Assembly (NCBI RefSeq): GCF_901212675.1 | Contig: NZ_CAAKOQ010000050.1 | Coordinates: forward strand, 17,574 to 55,611 | Length of the DNA: 38,038 bases | Direction: 5' to 3' | Source of the DNA: Olsenella uli | GTDB lineage: Bacteria; Actinomycetota; Coriobacteriia; Coriobacteriales; Atopobiaceae | Part shown: positions 13,878 through 20,063 of the stretch, piece after piece | Numbering within the stretch: position 1 is the first letter of the stretch | Layout: the number at the start of each line of letters is the position of its first letter | Notes under the pieces: model-generated | Databases searched by the model: none | Told to the model about the DNA's origin: nothing | Seen by the model: only the letters and a program-made list of their open reading frames with translations | Translations under genes and position numbers: made by a program

Positions 13878-16424
13878 CTACGCGTCCGCGACCACAAGCG
13901 CCACGTCGTTGCCCACGCCCCAGCGCACGAAGTGCCAGGCATCGACGCTCGTGTGCGCCGGCGCGTGGTCGGGGTCGGCGAAGTTGCGCGTGCCCTCGAA
14001 CTGCGCGGGCGTCACGAGTCCCACGTCACCACGATAGTAGTGGTGCGGCCCCAGCACGTTGTAGGTGCTGTTGAAGACCTCCACCGAGAGCGCATGGTCG
14101 CCGACCCCAAGCTCGAGCGACGCGGTCCTGAAGTCCGGCCCCCACACGTCGAGCGGCCCTCCCGCGTCCACGCGCACGCGCGCCGCGCTCGCCTCCACGT
14201 CGCGAAGCTCCACGCAGAAGCGTCCTGCCTCGGCCACGTGCACCGTCTTCTCGAGCGTCACGGGACGGAAGGCGAAGGGATAGCCGCTCTCGAGCAGGTC
14301 GGCCGAGAGCTCGGAGAGGCTGCCCTCGCGGTAGAGCTCGAAGGTGCCGCGGCTCGTCATCTGACGGCCGTCGAAGGGCCAGAGGCGCGACCACACGCCA
14401 AAGCGTCCCTCGAGGTAGAGAACCGGGCGCGGCTCGTCCACCACGGAGAAGGCGAGGCGGTGCACGCCTGCCGTGCAGAGACCAGCCGGCGGCGTGGCCA
14501 CGTAGCGGCCCCGCTCGTCCAGCTCGAGGTCGAGCGCCTCGCCATCCCAGGAAAGCCCCGCGACCGCGTCGCTTGCCATGAGGGTGCAGCCCGCATCCGA
14601 GAGGTCCTCGACGAAGTCGAGGGAGGCCACGCGGAGGGACTCGTCGGCGGGATTGAGCGCTTCGGCAGGCCCGTCTGCGGCACCGGCAGGCTCGCCCGCC
14701 GTGCCATCCCCGCGCCCGACCATGTCCCCATCATCCTCGTCCGGCTCGACGGGCCCGTAGCCAATCTTGAGGAGGTTCCGCTCGGGAGGGGTGACGCGCC
14801 AGGGGGACTGCTCGGGCACCACGGACTCGAGCCGTTCCTCGGGCTTGGGCGCCCGGGCCAGCTCACCCACGGCAAGCGTCTCGGGCATGCCCGTGAACGA
14901 CGTCGTCACCTGGCCCAGCTTGGCGAGCCACCCCTCGGGCGTGAGCACCTCGCCGCCGGCCGCCCCGAGGCCCGCGAGCATCTTGGACACCACGGGCGAC
15001 GCATAGGCCTCCGCGAAGGCAATGACGCGCTGGTAGCGGGCCTTGCCCACCACGAGCTCGGCGCCCGCCGTGCGTCCCCTGCGCTCGAGGGCGCGCTCCT
15101 CCACGAGGTGCGGCGAGACGCCCAGCGCGCTGGCGGCGTCCATGAGGGCCACCACCTCGTCCGATATGCGCGCCGAGGCCGTGTCGGGTTCGCCCGAGCC
15201 GTCGCGCTCGTCCACGCCCGCAAGCTCGCCGGGCGTGAAGCACTCCTGCACGACGCGCATGGGCACCACGACCACCGTGCCCGCCCCGTCGCGCGCCGTC
15301 TCGCAGGCGTCGGCGTCGGCCAGGCTCTCAAGCACGGAGCGAAACACGGGCTTCCACGTCATGTAGGTGGGCATCGCCGCCGGCCAATCGCGCATGGCCG
15401 TGGCGTCGAGACGCAGGTGGTCGAGGTGGAGCAGCACGTCGGTGATGCCGCAGCCGCCGATCCAGCGCACGTAGCGCACGAGGTCGGCCGCCGTGGAGCC
15501 GTTGCCCGCCCCGCCGAACGCCTCGCACATCGAGCGGCCGTCGCCCACCTGGGCCGCCACGCTCGAGGCAAGGCGCGGGTAGTAGCGGTTGTGCGGTTCG
15601 CGCTCCAGGGCGTCGACGCCCGGAAGCGTGGTGGCGGCCAGGACCTCGAGGGCGCTGCCCGCGTAGCCCACCTGCAGAAACGGGGTCTCCTCGCCCTTGA
15701 GGTGCGCCGCCAGCCGCTTGCCGTGCGCGTCGCACCACTCGCGAATGGGCTGGTAGAAGCCCTCGACGAGGCAGTCGGTGAGCGTCTCCCAGTAGGCGCG
15801 GCGAAGCTCGCGAATCTGGTCGGAGTCGCCGCCGAAGAGCCCGAGGAGCCGCTCCGGCGAGACGTCGATGCCCTGGGCTCGCAGCTTCCGCTCCACCTCG
15901 GGAGGCCACGGCAGGACGTCCGCACCCGCGGGCGCGGCGGGGCAGGTGAAGCGCACCTCGTCTGAGAAGAAGGCCTCCACGTGGGCGAAGGCCTCGGGGC
16001 CGAGGCCCGCGCGGTAGCGCTCGTGTGCGAGACCGACGAAGGCCTCCGTGCAAGCCCGCGAGAAGGTGCTGGGCCCGCGCCGCTCGCGCACGGCCACCTG
16101 GCGCTGGAAGACGGGCGCCGTGGCGGGCGAGCACTCGAGCCAACGCACGACCGAGTCCGGCACCGCCTGCTCGACGGGCCCGTCGAGGGGCCCCACCGGC
16201 CAGAGGTTCTCGTCGTGGATCCAGAAGGCGAGGCCACGCTCGCGCGCGTGCAGGATGGCCCCGGAGAGGATGCGCAGGTACTCGTCGCCCAGGTAGGCGG
16301 CCGGATAGTCGCGCGGATGCCATACCACGCCGTCCAGCCCCAGGCGCGCGTACTCGTCGATGCGGCGTTCGAGTTCGCCGGGGCGAGGCGTGTCGTTGAC
16401 GGCGAGAAATGCGTAGAAGCGCAT
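13878..16424 (-). CDS. Putative glycoside hydrolase, GH106 alpha-L-rhamnosidase-like
   Basis: The 848-aa protein starts at ATG 16424 with TCGGAGGA upstream. It has no signal peptide, so a cytoplasmic role is likely. The N-terminal half looks like a TIM-barrel glycosidase: ELERRIDEYARLGLDGVVWH, FWIHDENLWPVG and HVEAFFSDEVRF. The block RLASSVAAQVGDGRSMCEAF, followed by GGAGNGSTAADLVR, resembles the ASS-A-H...-SEAF region of GH106-related enzymes. The C-terminal third is beta-rich (jelly-roll or galactose-binding-like). The family call rests on motif resemblance only. It heads an apparent operon with a small ORF, a sulfatase remnant and an N-acetylglucosamine-kinase-like gene. This suggests breakdown of imported oligosaccharides from a complex glycan. 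Confidence 0.6.
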   Translation of the reverse strand: MRFYAFLAVNDTPRPGELERRIDEYARLGLDGVVWHPRDYPAAYLGDEYLRILSGAILHARERGLAFWIHDENLWPVGPLDGPVEQAVPDSVVRWLECSPATAPVFQRQVAVRERRGPSTFSRACTEAFVGLAHERYRAGLGPEAFAHVEAFFSDEVRFTCPAAPAGADVLPWPPEVERKLRAQGIDVSPERLLGLFGGDSDQIRELRRAYWETLTDCLVEGFYQPIREWCDAHGKRLAAHLKGEETPFLQVGYAGSALEVLAATTLPGVDALEREPHNRYYPRLASSVAAQVGDGRSMCEAFGGAGNGSTAADLVRYVRWIGGCGITDVLLHLDHLRLDATAMRDWPAAMPTYMTWKPVFRSVLESLADADACETARDGAGTVVVVPMRVVQECFTPGELAGVDERDGSGEPDTASARISDEVVALMDAASALGVSPHLVEERALERRGRTAGAELVVGKARYQRVIAFAEAYASPVVSKMLAGLGAAGGEVLTPEGWLAKLGQVTTSFTGMPETLAVGELARAPKPEERLESVVPEQSPWRVTPPERNLLKIGYGPVEPDEDDGDMVGRGDGTAGEPAGAADGPAEALNPADESLRVASLDFVEDLSDAGCTLMASDAVAGLSWDGEALDLELDERGRYVATPPAGLCTAGVHRLAFSVVDEPRPVLYLEGRFGVWSRLWPFDGRQMTSRGTFELYREGSLSELSADLLESGYPFAFRPVTLEKTVHVAEAGRFCVELRDVEASAARVRVDAGGPLDVWGPDFRTASLELGVGDHALSVEVFNSTYNVLGPHHYYRGDVGLVTPAQFEGTRNFADPDHAPAHTSVDAWHFVRWGVGNDVALVVADA

Positions 16425-16429
16425 AAGTC

Positions 16430-16489
16430 CTCCGAGTTAGGGCACGGCATGACGCATCGAATGGTACCCTATGTGCATACGACTCGGAG
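16430..16489 (-). promoter_or_regulatory. Possible Shine-Dalgarno-sequestering hairpin of the glycosidase mRNA
   Basis: ACTCGGAG, which forms the ribosome-binding site (complement of 16430-16437), is exactly complementary to CTCCGAGT 45 nt further upstream in the leader (complement of 16482-16489). The 8-bp pairing could hide the ribosome-binding site. Whether 16482-16489 is transcribed is not known. Confidence 0.3.
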
Positions 16490-16699
16490 ACCAGAGGGGA
16501 CAGGTGTCCCAAACCCGCGCCCGGCACGCACACGCGCGTCATGCGCGGCACGAACGCGCACGGCACGCACGCGCACGCGCGCGCGTCATGCGCGGGCCGC
16601 CTCGTGCGCCGCACGACCGGCGCACCACGCAACCCGCTGCGCCACACGCCTCGCAACGGCCACACTCCGCGACGCGGTACGGGACTCCCCCCATTCTTC
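16490..16699. other. Low-complexity GC/CA-rich intergenic DNA
   Basis: Short alternating purine-pyrimidine runs (GCGCGTCATGCGCG, CACGCACGCGC) with no gene, followed by the three hairpin elements. Confidence 0.5.
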
Positions 16700-16782
16700 C
16701 GCGACTGTAGCGTTTTCGGACAAGGCCGACTCAGCCACCTGCGGTTTTGCAGGGCCCCTTGTCCGAAAGTGCTACGTTCGCG
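16700..16782. repeat. 83-bp hairpin element, copy 1
   Basis: An imperfect long hairpin: GTAGCGTTTTCGGACAAGG pairs with CCTTGTCCGAAAGTGCTAC around an inner hairpin CCTGC-GGTTTT-GCAGG. The flanks are CGCGACT and GTTCGCG. It is nearly identical to copy 2. Confidence 0.9.
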
Positions 16783-16812
16783 GAAAGTGGGGGCCGGACT
16801 GCCCCTACCCAC

Positions 16813-16895
16813 CGCGACTGTAGCGTTTTCGGACAAGGCCGTCTCTGCCACCTGCGGTTTTGCAGGGCCCCTTGTCCGAAAGTGCTACGTTCGCG
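16813..16895. repeat. 83-bp hairpin element, copy 2
   Basis: Same length and orientation as copy 1, with only a few differences in the loop (GTCTCTG for GACTCAG). It is separated from copy 1 by 30 bp. Confidence 0.9.
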
Positions 16896-16907
16896 CAGCT
16901 CTCATCC

Positions 16908-16990
16908 ACAACTGTAGCGTTTTCGGACATGACACCTTCCACTGACCTGGGGTTTTGTGACCGGTGCTGTCCGAAAACGCTACACTCGCG
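16908..16990. repeat. 83-bp hairpin element, copy 3 (diverged)
   Basis: Again 83 bp. The stem here is perfect (GTAGCGTTTTCGGACA / TGTCCGAAAACGCTAC) while the loop differs strongly (ACCTTCCACTGACC onward). The stem is kept while the loop drifts, which suggests selection or replication through the structure. It lies about 75 bp from the end of the EamA transporter gene. Confidence 0.85.
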
Positions 16991-17063
16991 AATCAGCGAT
17001 GAAGGCTTGACGGCGGCGGGCCGGCAACGGCAGGGCGGGGCCGGTCGCCAACGACGCCTCGCC

Positions 17064-18062
17064 CTACCTCCGGCGGCGTACCGGCAGGGCGGCCACGATC
17101 TTGTCGCCCGCCTCGGAGAACACGATGCCACAGAAGATGAGGGCAAACCCGAACAGGAGGCGCGGCGTGAGGCCCTCGTAGCCAAACGCCACGGAGAAGG
17201 CCACGCCCGACGGGCTCTCGAGCGACGAGAGCAGCGCGCCGGCCGACGGGTCCACCTTCGTGAACGCGTAGTTGAGCACGGCCAGCGCCGCAAACGAGCA
17301 GATCACGGCCAAGAACACGAGCGAGCCCACGTTGCCGGGCGTGAACAGCTCGGCCTCGGGCGGGCGCTCCAGGGCAAGCGTCCCCGCGCCCACGATCGCC
17401 GTGATGGTCACGAACTGCCAGAACGTGAGCGCCCAGACGTCCTTGTCGCGCCCCTCGGAGGCCACAACCACCATCTCCAGCGCAAAGAAGACGGCACCCA
17501 CGAGCGTGAGCAGGTCGCCCGCGTTGAGCGGCAGGCCGTTGTCGAGCACCACGAGCCCCATGCCCGCGAGGCTCGCGAGCGCCGCGATCACGCTCGTACG
17601 GCGCGGCGTCCCCTTGCCCATCGCCCAAGCGCAGAACGGCACCAGCACGCAGTAGATGCCGGTAAGAAACGCGTTCTTGCCCGGCGTAGTGAACACGATG
17701 CCAAACGTCTGGAACACGTAGCCGAGCCCGTAGAAGACACCCAGCACGATGCCCGTGCGAATGACGGGTCCCGTCACGTGCGCCCGGATGCGGTGCCAGA
17801 ACACCGCAAGCATGAGCAGGCTCGCGATGCCAAAGCGCACGAAGAGCAACCAGAAGACGGGGAACTCCGCCGTGACGTCCTTCATGAGGAAGAACGAGAA
17901 GCCCCACGCGAGCGCGCACGAGACGATAAGCAGCTTGTTGAACCAGTCGGCGTCGAGCAGGCGGCGCGAGGGGGCGCCGTCCCCGCGGCGGCGTGCGGGG
18001 CCGCCCTCCCCGCAACGGCGTGCGGGGCCGCCCTCCTCGTCCTGGGCCACAGTCACGCCCAC
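17064..18062 (-). CDS. EamA/DMT-family transporter
   Basis: The 332-aa protein belongs to the drug/metabolite transporter superfamily with two EamA repeats and about ten membrane helices. These include LLIVSCALAWGFSFFLM, FGIASLLMLAVFW, GKNAFLTGIYCVLVPFCAWA, LLTLVGAVFFALEMVVV, GSLVFLAVICSFAALAVLNY and LLFGFALIFCGIVFSEAG. The FGIVFTTPGKNAFLTG loop between helices is typical. The GTG start at 18062 gives an extra N-terminal tail with a repeated EGGPARR motif; translation from a codon nearer LLDADWFNK cannot be excluded. The gene starts 3 nt after the stop of the HAD phosphatase gene, so the two are probably co-transcribed. The substrate is unknown; DMT exporters handle amino acids and other small metabolites. 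Confidence 0.9.
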   Translation of the reverse strand: MGVTVAQDEEGGPARRCGEGGPARRRGDGAPSRRLLDADWFNKLLIVSCALAWGFSFFLMKDVTAEFPVFWLLFVRFGIASLLMLAVFWHRIRAHVTGPVIRTGIVLGVFYGLGYVFQTFGIVFTTPGKNAFLTGIYCVLVPFCAWAMGKGTPRRTSVIAALASLAGMGLVVLDNGLPLNAGDLLTLVGAVFFALEMVVVASEGRDKDVWALTFWQFVTITAIVGAGTLALERPPEAELFTPGNVGSLVFLAVICSFAALAVLNYAFTKVDPSAGALLSSLESPSGVAFSVAFGYEGLTPRLLFGFALIFCGIVFSEAGDKIVAALPVRRRR

Positions 18063-18065
18063 CGC

Positions 18066-18728
18066 CTACGCGAGGTCGAAGTCGGCGTAGGACTCGAGCG
18101 ACTCGTTCGCCGCGCTCACGTCCTGCTTGACGATGGATCCGCGAAAGCCCAGCACGTAGGCGCCGGACGCCGCGCCCGCGGCGATGCCGGTGGGCGAGTC
18201 CTCCACGACGACGCAGCGCTCGGGCGTGGTGTCGAGGCAGCGCATGGCCGTGAGGTAGGGCTCGGGGTCGGGCTTGTGGTGGTCGACCACGTCGCCGGTG
18301 ATAATCACGTCGAAGGACGAGGCCAGGCCAAAGCGGTCGAGCATGCACAGGACGTGCGGGGACACCGTGGAGGAAACGAGGCCCGTGCGCAGACCGGCGG
18401 CGCGCAGGCGGGCGATGAGCTCGCGGACGCCCGGCATGACGCGCATGTCCGGCTCGAGGTAGATGGTCCGGCTGAGCTCGCCGCGGTCGCGGGCGGCGTC
18501 CATCGCGGAGGTGAACTGCCCGAGGGTGATGGCCTTGCCGTACTTGGCGGCGAGCGGCGGGATGCTGTCGGCCGACTTGCCGCAGAGCGTGAGCGCGTCC
18601 TCGTAGGTCACCGGCACGCCGAGCATGTGGTAGACCTTGACGTTGCGCTCGGCGGCGATGGGCTCGGAGTCGACGATGACCCCATCGCAGTCGAACAGGA
18701 CGCAGTCAATCTTCTCCGGGCGCGCCAT
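18066..18728 (-). CDS. HAD-family phosphatase / phosphoglucomutase-like hydrolase
   Basis: The 220-aa protein starts at ATG 18728 behind AGGGGAGGAG. The four HAD motifs are visible: FDCDGVIVDSEP (nucleophile D13, acid D15), GLVSSTVSPHVL (motif II Ser/Thr), HHKPDPEPY (motif III Lys) and VVVEDSPTGIAAG (motif IV). A helical cap with LCGKSADSIPPLAAKYG sits between motifs I and II. This fits subfamily IA, such as beta-phosphoglucomutase or 2-deoxyglucose-6-phosphatase-like enzymes that act on sugar phosphates. The exact substrate is unknown. It precedes the EamA transporter in the same unit. Confidence 0.9.
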   Translation of the reverse strand: MARPEKIDCVLFDCDGVIVDSEPIAAERNVKVYHMLGVPVTYEDALTLCGKSADSIPPLAAKYGKAITLGQFTSAMDAARDRGELSRTIYLEPDMRVMPGVRELIARLRAAGLRTGLVSSTVSPHVLCMLDRFGLASSFDVIITGDVVDHHKPDPEPYLTAMRCLDTTPERCVVVEDSPTGIAAGAASGAYVLGFRGSIVKQDVSAANESLESYADFDLA

Positions 18729-18808
18729 CGGCGTCTCCTCCCCTGTGGGTCGCGAGGACCGCCCGGGCGGCGCGCGATGGCGGCCACCGAGGCTCCCGCG
18801 ACATAGAC

Positions 18809-18870
18809 ATGGCCGGCCCCAGCAAGCGCAGACCGGCCATCTATCACGGTTTTTCTGGTTGAGTGTAGCA
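18809..18870 (-). promoter_or_regulatory. Possible extended -10 and 5'-leader hairpin of the HAD-EamA unit
   Basis: On the minus strand TGCTACACT (18862-18870) resembles an extended -10 (TGnTAnAnT). No -35 is seen. The inferred leader contains ATGGCCGG / CCGGCCAT (18809-18816 with 18833-18840), an 8-bp hairpin. Regulation through it is speculative. Confidence 0.3.
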
Positions 18871-19057
18871 GATGCGCGGATGGGGACCGCGGGGCCGAAC
18901 CCTCGCATGGTCCACGCGTTCTGCGGGGCAGAGGTACGGAGTGATGCCCTAACATGTGGAACAGTGCACTGCCAGGTTACGTGACAACCCTAGAGGCTGC
19001 GCTTGGGACCAAGGATAGGCAGTCACAAAGGACGATAGCCAATGGCAAAGGCTGAAT
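18871..19057. other. Intergenic region before the tRNA-Thr terminator
   Basis: No gene, promoter or repeat recognised. Confidence 0.4.
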
Positions 19058-19093
19058 ACAAAACAGGCCAGAGACACCATAGCCTCTGGCCTG
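19058..19093 (-). terminator. Rho-independent terminator of tRNA-Thr
   Basis: The 10-bp stem CAGGCCAGAG / CTCTGGCCTG with a 10-nt loop is followed on the minus strand by TTTTGT. It lies 11 nt after the tRNA 3' end. Confidence 0.9.
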
Positions 19094-19103
19094 CGCTTTT
19101 CGA

Positions 19104-19179
19104 TGGAGCCAGCTACCAGACTTGAACTGGTGACCCCCGCTTTACGAGAGCGGTGCTCTACCAACTGAGCTAAGCTGGC
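19104..19179 (-). tRNA. tRNA-Thr (anticodon CGT)
   Basis: A 76-nt cloverleaf with acceptor GCCAGCT/AGCTGGC, D-arm AGCTCAGTTGGTAGAGC, anticodon arm CCGCT-CTCGTAA-AGCGG (anticodon CGT, reads ACG) and T-arm with GTTCAAGTC. The discriminator is T, and CCA is encoded. Confidence 0.95.
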
Positions 19180-19227
19180 GACTCCATATGACCACTGGTG
19201 CGGCTCCGCTCCCAGCAGCGGGTTATT

Positions 19228-19256
19228 ACTATAACCAACGGCCCAATCTGCCGCAA
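19228..19256 (-). promoter_or_regulatory. tRNA-Thr promoter inside the 3' end of hypA
   Basis: TTGCGG (complement of 19251-19256), 17 bp, TATAGT (complement of 19228-19233). The hypA stop codon lies inside the -10 box. The same TTGCGN-17-TA-rich pattern precedes the other two tRNA units of this window. Confidence 0.75.
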
Positions 19257-19648
19257 GAAGAATCTTTTGGAAATTGCCGGAAGACCCTCCGCCATCGGCG
19301 TCCCCACTCCACCTCGATCTCCTTGATCATGACCTCGGTCCCTCGCAGCAGATGTGTGTTGCCGCTGCCGCACACCGGACAGGTGCGGCCATACTCCACG
19401 GTGGCGTACTCGGCCCCGCAGTCGTCACAGAGCGTCACCGCGGGAATGGCCTCCACCGCAAGCTCGCAGCCGTCCAGGAGCGCCTCGCGCGCGCAGGCCC
19501 ACTTCCACGCGTCCTGCAGGTACGCCGGCACCACGCCCGAGACCTCGCCCAGCTCAAGGATCACGCGCGTGACGCGGGAGACACCGTTCTCCTCCGCCAC
19601 GCCTTTCACGTCGTCGATGATGTAGAACACGATGCCCAGCTCGTGCAT
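19229..19648 (-). CDS. hypA: Hydrogenase nickel incorporation protein HypA
   Basis: The 139-aa protein starts at ATG 19648 with GGAAGGTG upstream. It begins MHELGI, whose M1-H2-E3 bind nickel in HypA. The zinc site is CDDC...CPVC (C74, C77, C90, C93). HypA delivers Ni to NiFe-hydrogenase precursors together with HypB. The usual length is about 115 aa; here a basic C-terminal tail of about 24 residues (GRRWRRVFRQF onward) follows the normal end near VEW. Part of that tail overlaps the tRNA-Thr promoter. It lies downstream of the oxidoreductase on the same strand, after a 415-bp gap. No hydrogenase structural genes are in the window, though hypB is 3.4 kb away. Confidence 0.92.
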   Translation of the reverse strand: MHELGIVFYIIDDVKGVAEENGVSRVTRVILELGEVSGVVPAYLQDAWKWACAREALLDGCELAVEAIPAVTLCDDCGAEYATVEYGRTCPVCGSGNTHLLRGTEVMIKEIEVEWGRRWRRVFRQFPKDSSCGRLGRWL

Positions 19649-19706
19649 GAATGCACCTTCCCTGCCCCTCTCATCGCCCCGACGCGACACCGAATCTCGC
19701 GAGGCT

Positions 19707-19900
19707 GGTCACGAGGGGCGATTTACTGTGCCTCGCACTCTCGCCCGAACACCCCGCGCACGCATCGTGGCGCCTTCTGAGGCCCAAACCATGCCCTCTC
19801 GAACGGTCGCGGTCCAAGGAAGGCCGTCAAGGCATGACCCAATCGAGCCCAGCAGGGCACTCGCGGCCGGGACAGGCACGGTAAGTCGCCATCCGTGACC
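19707..19900. repeat. Element with 26-bp imperfect terminal inverted repeats
   Basis: GGTCACGAGGGGCGATTTAC (start of 19707-19732) recurs inverted at 19875-19900 with 5 mismatches in 26 bp, giving a 194-bp unit. No transposase and no clear target-site duplication are seen. It may be a decayed MITE or a coincidence of a fold-back sequence. Confidence 0.5.
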
Positions 19901-19990
19901 ACTAACCAAGAACTCGACACCGCGAGCAGCGGCTCGACGTTGGCGCGAGGAAATCAACCGCTGCAAAGCGGGGCGCCCACCACCGCGGGG

Positions 19991-20026
19991 CGAGGACAAT
20001 CGCCGCCGCGAGGACAATCGCCGCCG
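19991..20026. repeat. 18-bp tandem repeat x 2
   Basis: CGAGGACAATCGCCGCCG occurs twice in tandem, followed by a related CGAGGCGGG. It lies just beyond the 3' end of the oxidoreductase gene. Confidence 0.85.
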
Positions 20027-20063
20027 CGAGGCGGGCAGCACTCCCCCGCCCCGCGGCGAGCCC

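Noticed and set aside
16700..16990. Integron attC sites
   Set aside because: There are no conserved RYYYAAC/GTTRRRY ends, no cassette genes and no integrase, and the three hairpins lie side by side.
19723..20041. Short minus-strand frames between hypA and the oxidoreductase
   Set aside because: They run through the fold-back element and an 18-bp tandem repeat, lack ribosome-binding sites and are not gene-like.
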